Below, piece after piece: positions 12,420-22,000 of a DNA stretch of 64,000 bases (position 1 is the first letter of the stretch; each line of letters begins with the position of its first letter). The position numbers and the translations under genes were made by a program. The stretch lies in NCBI RefSeq assembly GCF_017591425.1, contig NW_024466218.1, positions 16,692,001-16,756,000 of the forward strand. Direction: 5' to 3'. Under the pieces are notes generated by a model. The model saw only the letters and a list, made by a program, of their open reading frames with translations, was not told where the DNA came from and did not search any database. Source of the stretch: Ochotona curzoniae. Lineage: Eukaryota > Chordata > Mammalia > Lagomorpha > Ochotonidae.

Positions 12420-12649
12420 ATGATGAGGACTATGAAGAGGGCCAAAGAGCTAGTGCGCATTGAGGGGGAGGGGCAGGGCCCATGCCCAAGTTCCGGGCAT
12501 CTCCAGGCAACAGCTTGTTGCTAACCAACGCCCATTGTGAGCTGCCTATATAAGGCCCAGCATGCACTGCTCCTGTGACATTTTGTGGGACTGTCCGACT
12601 GAGCTGGACGCTCTCTGAGCGCTCCAGTCCAGTTCAGCGACCCACAGTC
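12420..12649 (+). promoter_or_regulatory. Compact TATA promoter and 5' leader of the TRIP11-like gene
   Basis: TATATAAG lies at 12547-12554, which predicts transcription starting near 12575-12585 and a leader of about 70 nt. Upstream are a G-rich GC-box-like stretch at 12461-12480, an RFX-like pair of half sites GGCAAC and GTTGCT at 12506-12522, and CCAAT-like sequence at 12523-12536. RFX half sites are common in promoters of spermatid and ciliary genes, so germline expression is an inference. An out-of-frame ATG at 12562 should fall upstream of the start site and not matter. Confidence 0.55.
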
Positions 12650-15241
12650 ATGTTCTCAGGGATCCGTGGCCTAGGCGCCAGGCTAGGCCACTACCTGGGA
12701 CTGGCAAAGGAAATCAGCAGCTATTTCACAGATAGACTTGTCAACGGTGTGTGGGGGAAGCACCTACAAGGATGTGAAGAGCACACGCTGACAAGTGTCT
12801 CCACAGATGTGGAAGCACGCTATCAGGCATGGGAGCTGCGCAACAACCAGCACATCCCCACTCAACACACCTTACCCCAAACACTGGATCAATTCAGAAT
12901 CGAATCGGAACTCTTCAGCACCAACTGCACCCATCACCACGCAGAGGACAAAACTGAAGAGGGAAAGCTGGGAAATGAAGGCACCCAGCACCTGCAAACT
13001 CTCGGGCACTTTCCCACCAGAGAGCATCTCCTCAGAACGCCCGAGCCTCTACCAGAAGCCTCCAACAAGCCGACCTTTCCCCAAGAAACTAAACCTCTGG
13101 CCTGCCTCCAGCCTCCTCAGTGGCTCCTGCAGGAGAACCAACAGCTCAAGACATCACTAGCCACCAAAGATGAAGCAATCCGGCTCCTCCGGGAAAGCAT
13201 CCACACACTATGTCAGGCCGTGAGAGAAGCCACACAAGTGGACACACAAAACCGGCAAGTGGCCCTTGAGATCAAACGACTCCAGAAGAAGCAACAGTTC
13301 TTACACAAGCTAGCCAAGGGCAAAGAGCTCTTTCTCACAGCCAAAAAGAAGGAGGTGCACACTCTGCAGAACCAGCTGGCAGAGATCCAGCAGGGAAATG
13401 AGATGCTCAAACAATCCATGGCCAACGTCACCCAGTTCCGGAGGCTTCTTGATACCACACACAATGTTGGCCAGGACATACAGAGTCACACTCACTTGGC
13501 ACACAATCTCCACAACAACAACATCACAGGCACAGAACTCAAGGATGAATCCCACCAACTCCCACAGACTCTTAGCATCTTTTCTCCCACCAAAGAAGAT
13601 CTCCTAGGACACCTCCAAGCTTCCCTGCACGCCTCCCACAGGACACCATTCACACAAGAGTCTCCAGAGCTCACGCAACCTGCGACCTCAAGCAAGTCTT
13701 CTCAACTCCTCCAAGGGGCCAGCCACAAGCTCAAAGCATCATTCGCACCAACACAAGCCACAACCACGCTCCTCCTGGAACAAACATGCCCACAGCCTTC
13801 TTCCAAGAACAACACCACCACACTTGAGATGCAGCAACACCAAATGTCTCTGCAGATCAAGCAACTCGAGGAGAAACAAAATTTCTTGCAAAAGTTACTC
13901 AAAGGCAAAGACCTGTTCATGCAGGCCAAAAACAAGCAGCTACAATCTCTCCAAAAGAACCTTGAGGACAAAGAGAAGGAAAATAACACTTTACGGCAAA
14001 CCTTGAGCACACTCTCATGCTCCACCACCGATACCATGTCACTGGAGACACAACACGACCCAGAGTCTTCAGCACTCAAGGAAATGAGGAAGAAACAACG
14101 GGCGCTAGAGAAGCTTGTGCGAGGAAAAGGGCTGGTTCTCAGACACAAAACTCAGCAGTTGCACACGCTCCAGGACACCCTTGTCCAGAAGGAGGAGGAG
14201 AACAGAATCTTAAAGCAATCTGTGACCCAGTTAGAAGAGGCCGTGTCCACACTGCACATGGAGATTCAGCAACACACACAAGAACACGAGAGAAGACCTG
14301 ACACAGTTTGGGAAATGAAGGAGGCACTCCAAGACTCCCACACAGAGAGGCCCACGTCAATCCAAGAGGACCTGTTGGCTGCCTGTGCACTCAGGGAGGA
14401 GCTGCACACTCGTGAGCGGCTGCTCCGAGAAAAAGAAGATGGATGCCAGCAGCTCTTCAGTGCCACAGAGGCCATCCTGAAGCAGATCCTGGTGCTCCAG
14501 CAGGAGAAAAACACAGTACTGCTGGCCCTGCACCAGAAACACCTGCAGGAACAGGCCCTGCACAGCACACTGCAGAGCTTACAAGGCATGTTCAGCAACC
14601 AGCACCACAGGGACCACAACCATCTTCCACAGTTCCAAGAGTCTTGCCTGGCTCAAGGGTTGCCCAAAGCACGTGTACTGGCGGCAGTTCGAGCCGGAGT
14701 AGAAGCAGGAGCCGGAGCTGGAGCCGGAGCCAGAGGAGCAGGAGGAGGAGGAGGAGCAGGAGGAGGAGGAGGAGCAGGAGGAACAGGAGGAGGAGCAGGA
14801 GGAGGAAGAGCAGGAGGAGGAGCAGGAGGAGGAGCAGGAGGAGGAGCAGGAGCGGCAGCAGGAGGCAGAGCCCTGAGCAGCACCACCAATACCACTGGCC
14901 CCGGGACACTGACACACTACGGGAAGCAGTCCATGATGACAAAGCCGGCCCTGGATACTGAAACCAACACCCTGAGCGGCCAGGCCAAAACCAATGCTGA
15001 CAAGACCCAGCAGCACCTGCCCACCAACCATGAGCCTGAGCCTGAGCCAGAGCCCAAGCACTCCATGATGGAGGACAAGAAGGCAAAGAGGTACCTGTCT
15101 GACCAAGGAGACGGCAAGAATGGGCAGATTGACATGGTGGAGGGCCAGAAGTTTGTGCAGGCTGCCACCATCACAGGCCCCAGAGCAGCTGCATTCCACA
15201 GCAGACACCTGGCCCAGTGGGGCCTTCCCAGTCATGCCTAA
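12650..15241 (+). CDS. TRIP11 (GMAP-210)-like single-exon golgin retrogene, 863 aa
   Basis: Uninterrupted 863-codon ORF. The frame is open a further 25 codons upstream to a GTG, but the first in-frame ATG is at 12650, with G at -3, about 100 bp below a TATA box, so I start there. Residues 1-35 (MFSGIRGLGARLGHYLGLAK...) resemble the glycine-rich N-terminus of GMAP-210, whose ALPS helix senses curved membranes. Residues 208-262, 403-457 and 476-545 are three versions of one GMAP-210 coiled-coil block; the second carries IKQLEEKQNFLQKLLKGKD. Residues 545-682 follow the parent in order, including LQQEKNTVLLALHQK. Residues 683-741 are an Ala/Gly tract, and 742-863 an unrecognised tail with an EPEPEPEP run. 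The Arf1-binding GRAB C-terminus is missing. No introns or stops despite strong divergence suggest selection. Inferred role: a Golgi- or acrosome-associated coiled-coil protein. Homology was recognised from memory, not searched. Confidence 0.8.
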   Translation: MFSGIRGLGARLGHYLGLAKEISSYFTDRLVNGVWGKHLQGCEEHTLTSVSTDVEARYQAWELRNNQHIPTQHTLPQTLDQFRIESELFSTNCTHHHAEDKTEEGKLGNEGTQHLQTLGHFPTREHLLRTPEPLPEASNKPTFPQETKPLACLQPPQWLLQENQQLKTSLATKDEAIRLLRESIHTLCQAVREATQVDTQNRQVALEIKRLQKKQQFLHKLAKGKELFLTAKKKEVHTLQNQLAEIQQGNEMLKQSMANVTQFRRLLDTTHNVGQDIQSHTHLAHNLHNNNITGTELKDESHQLPQTLSIFSPTKEDLLGHLQASLHASHRTPFTQESPELTQPATSSKSSQLLQGASHKLKASFAPTQATTTLLLEQTCPQPSSKNNTTTLEMQQHQMSLQIKQLEEKQNFLQKLLKGKDLFMQAKNKQLQSLQKNLEDKEKENNTLRQTLSTLSCSTTDTMSLETQHDPESSALKEMRKKQRALEKLVRGKGLVLRHKTQQLHTLQDTLVQKEEENRILKQSVTQLEEAVSTLHMEIQQHTQEHERRPDTVWEMKEALQDSHTERPTSIQEDLLAACALREELHTRERLLREKEDGCQQLFSATEAILKQILVLQQEKNTVLLALHQKHLQEQALHSTLQSLQGMFSNQHHRDHNHLPQFQESCLAQGLPKARVLAAVRAGVEAGAGAGAGARGAGGGGGAGGGGGAGGTGGGAGGGRAGGGAGGGAGGGAGAAAGGRALSSTTNTTGPGTLTHYGKQSMMTKPALDTETNTLSGQAKTNADKTQQHLPTNHEPEPEPEPKHSMMEDKKAKRYLSDQGDGKNGQIDMVEGQKFVQAATITGPRAAAFHSRHLAQWGLPSHA
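14695..14872 (+). repeat. GGA/GCA trinucleotide-rich polypurine tract inside the coding region
   Basis: About 175 bp built from GGA, GGAG and GCAGGA units, purine-rich on the + strand. In the gene's frame it encodes Ala/Gly. One shifted frame encodes Ser/Arg. The other encodes Glu/Gln between a TAG at 14700-14702 and a TGA near 14873. It is almost certainly length-polymorphic and a likely site of assembly error; any indel that is not a multiple of three would change the C-terminus. Confidence 0.85.
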
Positions 15242-16275
15242 GACACAGGGCTCCTCAGAGCCATCTCCCATAGGCTCACCTCACCAGCGACATGGGGGGC
15301 TCTGACAGCACCTGAGAAGACCAGGCTCAATCTCGCTGGCCACAACGCTGCCCATACCTCCCACCCTACTACCAACAGCCACCTGACTGGAGCCAATGGT
15401 ACGATTCCCACACTCTGCTGCCAGGGCAGGCACAAGGGCTGCAAGCTGCCCAGGGACCAGCTGCATGCAAATATCAAGGGCACACCTAAGAACAGGGAGA
15501 AGACACCCAAGTCCACAGGACAGGGCCGCCCAGCGCTCTGCCCACAATCCACCTGCTCCCCAAACTTGCTAAAGAAGCCCCCTGGTACAACACCACCACC
15601 CCCATTCCCCTCACTCACCCAGCAACCACGCAACCGGACATGCAAGTCACACCACCACTCATGGCAAGACTACCCTCAGCACTGACTGAGGATGATTCAT
15701 TGACCACTGAACCCCCCCACACACAACTCTTACATGCTTCACGCAGCTGACGTTGACGTGAGGCTCTCTCTTTCTGGATCATCAACACGGACTTTGTTTC
15801 CTCAGGACACCTTGCAAGGTTTACTGAGTGACTTGTTTCCTCTCTGTCCAAGTGGACATTTTAAAGATATTTGGATTTGGCCATATGTGATCTGCCAACT
15901 TAACTGACCAATTGTACACAAGAAAATAAACCAATGACGAAGACAAGATGATGCACTGGCTCACCCCATACCATTCTTATAGCGGAGGAATGGCTGGGAC
16001 AGGCTAGTTTGACCCACAGAAGAAGTGCAAAGGACCCACACACAGGTGGCCTCATGCCGTCAATACACTTCAAGAGGCAGGCTCAGCAGAGAGACAATGG
16101 CCATTACAGCTCTCTGCTTCCCAAGACAAAGAGAAGCACTGGAACCTCTCACTCATGCAGTGAGAAGGAAAGCTGACCCCTTGGAAGCACCACGTACTTT
16201 CCAGAGACCGATTTGAGACTGAGAAAGTGTCCTCAACACTTGGTGGACAAGGTCCTAATAAAGTTTTTCACATCC
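15242..16275 (+). other. Probable 3' UTR with two polyadenylation signals
   Basis: After the TAA at 15239-15241 the GC- and CA-rich sequence continues without another long ORF. AATAAA occurs at 15925-15930, and again at 16257-16262 followed by a T-rich run, giving predicted 3' UTRs of about 0.7 or 1.0 kb. No clear genomic poly(A) tract or target-site duplication marks the end of a retrocopy, as expected if the insertion is old. Confidence 0.5.
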
Positions 16276-16754
16276 CGAAACTGCTGCAGGAGTATCTGTA
16301 GAACCCTTTAAGGAGCCCCCACAGAACACACAGCAAGATAATTTCTGCTTGAGGAGGGTGGGTGTGGCATGGGAGGGGGAGAGGGGAAGACAGACAGTAG
16401 GATTTCCTTGGGACCAGCATGGTGTCACCATACATCATGCAGACACCTTCCTGGATGCCAGCCTTGTGCATGGGCACTGAGTCTAGTCCCAGCGGCACCT
16501 CTTGTAATCCAGCTCTCTATTCCTTGGCATGGCCAGGTAGAAAAAAAAATCAACTAGGTACCTGGACACTTGGCTCATTTTGGGAGACGTGGAAAAACCT
16601 CCTGAGCCCTTTCTTCACTCGGGCTCAGCACAGCCCCTGCCCTGCCTGCCATTCAAGACCGACCCAGCACATGCTACATCTCTGTCTCTCTTTCACTCCC
16701 TGTCATTCTGTCCTTCCTATCAGCATAATTTTCTCATCATTTTCTCACATTTTG
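16276..16754. other. Unclassified sequence beyond the second poly(A) signal
   Basis: CT- and CA-rich with no repeat phrase I can name. It may be genomic sequence just past the gene. Confidence 0.3.
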
Positions 16755-17035
16755 CTGATTTTGCTTTTTCTACTTTATATTTGAAAGGCAGGTTCATAGG
16801 GAGAGTAGGAGAGACAAAGATCTTCCATCACCTGTTGGACCATTCCACAAATGGATCACTCCCCAAATGGCCATAGCAGCCAGATACAGCACACTCTGAA
16901 GCCAGGGGACTGGAGTTTCCTTTGTTTCCTGTGCATGTGCAGGCATGCAAGGACTGGAACCACACACTGAGGCTTTCTCCAGCACAACACCAGACAGCTG
17001 ATTTCTAATTGGAGCTGCTGCCACTCAGGAAACAC
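16755..17035 (-). repeat. Diverged C-SINE, antisense
   Basis: TATATTTGAAAGGCAGG tail, AGGAGAGACAAAGATCTTCC waist and a CACTCCCCAAATGGCC core. Confidence 0.65.
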
Positions 17036-17189
17036 CTCCCCGTTGAGGCCTGGCCTCCCAGGCCACACTGCTGCCTCTTCAAATCAATCTCCTCTAAAAA
17101 AAAAAAACATGCATGTGTACCTCACAGGGCAAAGAGTGCATAGCAATGGCTTGGATCCTATCTTCAAGGACAGGAGGGTAGGAAATGGT

Positions 17190-17510
17190 AGTCACTCTTG
17201 GTCCTGGCCCAATGTCCTAGTGGCTAAATCCTCACCTCATGTGTGCTGGGATCCCACACAGGCACTGCTTAGTGTCCTAGCTACTCCATTTCCCATTTCC
17301 CACCCAGCTCCCTGCTTCTTGACCAGGAGAGCAGTAGCAGAAGCAGAAGGCATTACACCTTGGGAACCCTCATCCGCATGCTGCACCCCAAATAAGCCTT
17401 GGCTCCTGCCTTTGGGTGGGTCTCCTTAGTTGTGGCTGTTGCAGACACATGGGGAGAAACCAGAGGACAGAGAGCTTGCTCACTGCTTCTCCATCTCCAG
17501 GAAACCTAAC
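17190..17510 (+). repeat. C-SINE, sense, moderately diverged
   Basis: Head CCCAATGTCCTAGTGGCTAA, then CTGGGATCCCACACAGGCAC, CAGCTCCCTGCTT and ACATGGGGAGAAACC. The A-rich end is not clear. Confidence 0.75.
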
Positions 17511-17534
17511 TTTCCTGGAAAAATATTCATTTTT

Positions 17535-17808
17535 CATTGCTTTCCATTTGAAATGCTAAAGTACAACAGAGAGGGATGGAGAGACTATGAGACGAACCAA
17601 TCTGAAGAAAGAACCCAGAAGCTTCTTCAGGATCTTCCTGGTGGCTGTAGGAGCTCAAGGCCTTAAGCCATCCTCTTCTGTTTCACAGGCCATCAGCAGG
17701 GAGCTAGACTGCAAGAGGGACACCAACTGGTACTCTTACGAGAGGCCAGCACATCAGGCTGAGACTCAGCCTATCATTCTATAGCCTCAACTGCCTCCCA
17801 CTGCTAGA
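17535..17808 (-). repeat. Diverged C-SINE-like element, antisense
   Basis: CCATTTGAAATGCTAAAG tail, GAGAGGGATGGAGAGAC waist, AAGCTTCTTCAGGATCTTCC and GGCCATCAGCAGGGAGC core. Confidence 0.5.
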
Positions 17809-19214
17809 ACCTTCCTCCAAGGATTCTGGAGGGCTACAGACCCATCACAGCTTCTCTCCTCACTTCCTGTATAAGAGGGGCTCTGAGATTGTCTATCCTT
17901 TGCGTGCAACTCTTTTCTCAATGGATCCCTTTCAGGAGCTCGAGATCTTGCACTCCAGCACACAAGAGTCAAACCTTGGTCAAACCCTCAAGTGAGGTTT
18001 CTTAGGGACTCCCAGCTAGATCACTAGACTCAAACGTAGGGTAGGCTCACAGACATGTGGTCCCAAGACATGTGGTCTGATCTGAAATTGTGTGTGTCCA
18101 GAAAGGGCTGCCCCATTCCTAATGCCTGAGCAGTGGTCAGCAGGTCCGGAGGCACATGCGGAACATGATGCCCAGTATCTAGGCCAGCAGGGGATGCTGT
18201 GGGCCTCCTCACAGGATAGAAAGCACAACAGCTTACACAGCTCTCCTGCCCATGCCTGGCAGAAAGTGCCTGCATTTGTGGATGCACTGGCATTCACTTG
18301 GACATCCAGCACACCTTGAAAAGATGTTCCCGACCAAGCTGCAACAAAACATACTCTCAGAAATGGCAAACCCACTCAAGGAACACGCTCACAACATGCT
18401 TCCCCATCTTGGGATCTTTAAGGCATCATCCCATCATCATCCCCTGACCCCATCCAGGCACTGATATGCTTGGACCAAAAGCAGCTGTCTCTTTCCCTTC
18501 ACCAACACAGGACCCAGGAAGAAAACACAGAACAAGAACTGAAACAGTTGTTCCACCACCTACCTACCTCCTTACCTCAACCCTCCCCACCTAATCTGAG
18601 GCTCACATGGGCATGCATTCCTCTCAACTATGTAATCAGTATTACAAGTAAAATATGAATAAAAACAGACTAAAGTTAGGGCCTTCTGAGAAGGAATAGT
18701 TGCCACTTGATCATGTCCTTTAGTTCTGTGAGCCCTGCTACAGGACTTAGCATTTCCCTTCCAGAGGATCCTAACAATCCCAGCAGAACATCTCTGGAAA
18801 GGTTTTCACCTGGAGACCGGATGAAATTCAAACTCCAATCATGTATTCACAACCTCAACATGAACTTTCTTAACTGGAACAGGAAGTGGTGTCCTTTGTC
18901 TATGTCTTTGTCTCTCTCTATGTCTCCACATACAAACCATTTACAAAGGTGGTATTTTTAAATATCTGAATTGTCTGTTATCATCATCTTTGAGATTTCA
19001 ATGCCATGTTAACAGTGAGTTAATGTATCTGAAGACTTTATTGTGAGGATACATATTAACAAATTTATATCCATTTTCTTTAAAAAATGCCCAACTGTAT
19101 CATTTTCTCAAAAATCAGAGTGAAGAGAGGAAAAGAGAGAGGAGAAAAAGTTATAGCAGAGATAGGTGGAGAAATATGCATGGAGAGAAGAGAGAGACAC
19201 ATTTTGTGATTCAT
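17809..19214. other. Unclassified flank; GC-rich block ends near 18.6 kb
   Basis: GC/CA-rich to about 18.6 kb, then AT-rich. Several 60-120-codon ORFs overlap on both strands without family features. I could not place 18,050-18,470 in any repeat family. Confidence 0.3.
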
Positions 19215-19550
19215 ATTTTTTTTAAGATTTATTTATTTTATTGGAAAATTAGATACACAGACAGGAGGAGGAGAGACAGAGAGGAATATCTTCTGACGGA
19301 TGATCACTCTCCAAGTGACTGCAATAGCCAGAGCTTAACCAAACCAAAGCCAAGAGCCAGAAGCCTCTTCCGGGTCTCCCACATGGGTACAGGGTCCCAA
19401 GGCTTTGGGCCATCATTGACTGCCTTCCTGGGCCACAAGCAGGGAGCTGGATGGGAAGCAGGGCTGCTGGGACATGAATCTACACCCATATGGGATCCCA
19501 GGGCATTCAAAGTGAGGAATTTAGCTGCTAGGTTATCATGCTGGGCCTAC
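19215..19550 (-). repeat. C-SINE, full length, antisense
   Basis: AAGATTTATTTATTTTATTGG tail, GAGACAGAGAGGAATATCTT, GGGCCACAAGCAGGGAGC and a head ending GCTGGGCC. Confidence 0.9.
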
Positions 19551-19554
19551 ATTT

Positions 19555-19795
19555 TGTAGTTTATTTTACAAATGGTTGCCACAGGCAGTCCTGGAGTAAG
19601 CTTAAGACAGAACCTAGATAACTCATCTAGGTCTCTCACATGGGTTATAGGTGCTCAAACATCTGCATTATCAGCTGCTGCCATGTTGGACACATTAGCA
19701 GGTAGCTGGATGAGAACCTGATAAACTATGCCTCTAGTGTGGGATTCCTATATCCAAGATGGCTTAACCTTCTTTGCCACAATGCCTGCCCTAAA
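19555..19795 (-). repeat. Older C-SINE-like fragment, antisense, adjoining the previous one
   Basis: Core-like TCTAGGTCTCTCACATGGGT and a head-like end AATGCCTGCCC directly follow the younger SINE, which may have inserted near its tail. Confidence 0.5.
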
Positions 19796-20274
19796 TCACT
19801 TTAATAGAATACCTTACTTAAACCTAATAGCAATAGTATAAGACAAAACCAATTAGGAGAATTCAAAGCTATATTCTGGGAAGATAGTAAGGGAATAGAT
19901 TACCCTCAAGTCTCCTAAAAGAAAAAAATCACCCAAAGCATTACTTAAATGACAAATAATCCCATAAACTCTAAAATATAATTGGTCTGGAAATATATTA
20001 CTGAAAGGTACTGGTTATCAGGGGTCTTTATCCATGCAAGAAGGGACAGCAGTGAACAACATGAGGTTAGACAGATCTGAGAACTAAGGCTCACAGAAAC
20101 ATGAGAAGGTAAAGTGACTGGAATGGATTTGCCCGAGGAGTGCCATGTAAATAAAAAGGTCCTAGAGACGGAGTGCTCACCAAATACTTTCAAGACTCTC
20201 TCGCGCGAGAAAGGTCCACACTCAAAAGAAATATTTTGAAAAAAAAAAAAAAAGTAATTGAGGATGTTGGGTTT
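19796..20274. other. Unclassified AT-rich sequence
   Basis: Only the CpG palindrome TCTCGCGCGAGA at 20199-20210 and an A-run at 20240 stand out. Confidence 0.35.
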
Positions 20275-20284
20275 AGCAGTGACT

Positions 20285-20575
20285 AAGGAGAAGCCAGCCT
20301 TGTGGCATAACAGGTGAATCTATTACCTGTGACGCTGGCATCACTCCTCAATGCCTGCTTGCATGCTAGCTGCTCCATTTTCTAACCAGTCCCGGCCGAT
20401 GGTCTGGAAAAAGCAGCAGAAGATGGCAGAAGGAATGAGGGCCCTACCATGCACAAGAAAGACCTAGATTCAGTCCAATTCAACCCTGGATATTTCCACC
20501 AATTGGGGAATGAACCAGTAGATGAACACCTCTTTTTCTGCATTTCTAAGTACTATCTTTCAATGAAAACATATC
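20285..20575 (+). repeat. Old C-SINE, sense
   Basis: GCCAGCCTTGTGGCATAACAG head, ACGCTGGCATC, AAAGCAGCAGAAGATGGC and CCAATTGGGGAATGAACCAG. Confidence 0.6.
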
Positions 20576-21714
20576 ATAAATTGTGTTGTACTTGTGCAAA
20601 ATTAGCAAGAATTCTTTTTTAAAAAAATTGTGTTATTGATTTGAAAAGAAGAGTTACCATGAAGATAGAAAGAGGGAGAGAGCAAAATTCCTTCCAGGTC
20701 TCATAAAATATTGACCCATAACAAACTTGTCTTAAAGGTGCTTGCGTCAAAAGATCAGAAAAATTCAATTCAATACGAAAACGTATAACCTGATTTTTGT
20801 ATAGATCCAAGAAAAAAATTTTAATTAGAGGCAAAATAATATCCTTTAAATATGAAAATCATGTAAGAATGATATCTCTACAAATATTTAAAAATGCTAC
20901 CAGATATTTTTTAATGAAGTTAGCTACATAATCTCAAAACATAACGCAAGACTTCCCCAATATAAGTCAGAATGAATGAATATAAAATGGAGTGGGCAAA
21001 ATGAATAAGAAGTAAAGAAATTGAAAATTGAAAATGTTTCAGCATAAATATAAATATATATCAGACAAAGTTGTAAATTTTTAACAATAGTAGTCTGCAA
21101 AGGGAAAGAATAACACAAAAGAAGACAGCAAATATTAAAAACTGTAATTCAAGATGGTTTTTACATAACAGAAACTAGACTGAAATTATATATTAAAATG
21201 ATATGTTGTGCATCTGAGGAAATTGTCCCTGAACACCTGTGTAAAGTAAGTGTTTCATAGAATCATGGCAATTTTTAAAGACACAAATGTTCTTGGGTCA
21301 TTCAGGCAAAAAGAAAAAATATCAAATACTAGAAGGAAAATTAGATTGCTATCACCTCTTCATCAGAAGAAAATGATCTATTTAAGGTACTCAAAGAAAG
21401 AAAATGTGAACTAAGGATTTTGTATCAGTCAAACTAACTTTCAAGTATGGAGACAAGAGACAAAATATCATCAACATGCAAGAACTTAAGAATATTTTAC
21501 AATCTGTCCCCTTTCTTAAAAATATACTTAGAAGACCAATCCAACTAAACAACTGAGGAGACATCGACATAAAAAAGTGATAAATTCTAAATCTGTTCTT
21601 ATGTTGAATTAAGACTGTCTGAGGGACAGCATGCCACGTATGTGTGCTCTGACAGACACAAGAGACTGGGACTAATATATGAAAAGTTAAATTTAATAAA
21701 TTATGTATTTTCAT
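20576..21714. other. Unclassified AT-rich sequence
   Basis: No gene or clear repeat family seen; possibly very old L1 debris. Confidence 0.35.
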
Positions 21715-22000
21715 CTACTTTAAAGACAGAGTAAATGGCAGATTGGATGAGAGAGGGAGACAAACAGATGCTCCATCTTTTGTTCATGCCCCCAAACATC
21801 TGTCACAGAAACTCAGAACTCCTTCTAATTCTTATATGTAAGTGACAAATAAAGCATGTTGACCCATAATCTACTACCTCTCAGAATATATTGGCAGGAA
21901 ACTGAATTAGAAGCAGAGTAACCAAGAAGCAAATCAGAACTAGTTAAGTATAATCCAATCGCATGATTAACTTGCTGTGCCACATTGCCTACTCTGAAGT
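21715..22000 (-). repeat. Old C-SINE, antisense
   Basis: GAGAGAGGGAGACAAACAG waist, GATGCTCCATC, and a head ending TTGCTGTGCCACATTGCC. Confidence 0.5.

Noticed and set aside
12575..12649. Extension of the TRIP11-like ORF 25 codons upstream
   Set aside because: It begins with GTG, not a normal eukaryotic start, and overlaps the predicted transcription start; homology begins at the ATG at 12650.
13702..14148. Minus-strand 148-codon ORF inside the gene
   Set aside because: Overlaps the triplicated coiled coil; no independent features, best explained as a shadow.
14579..15271. Long minus-strand ORFs rich in Ser/Cys, Leu or Pro/Ala
   Set aside because: They are shadows of the GGA tract and of the strongly biased codon use of the + strand gene.
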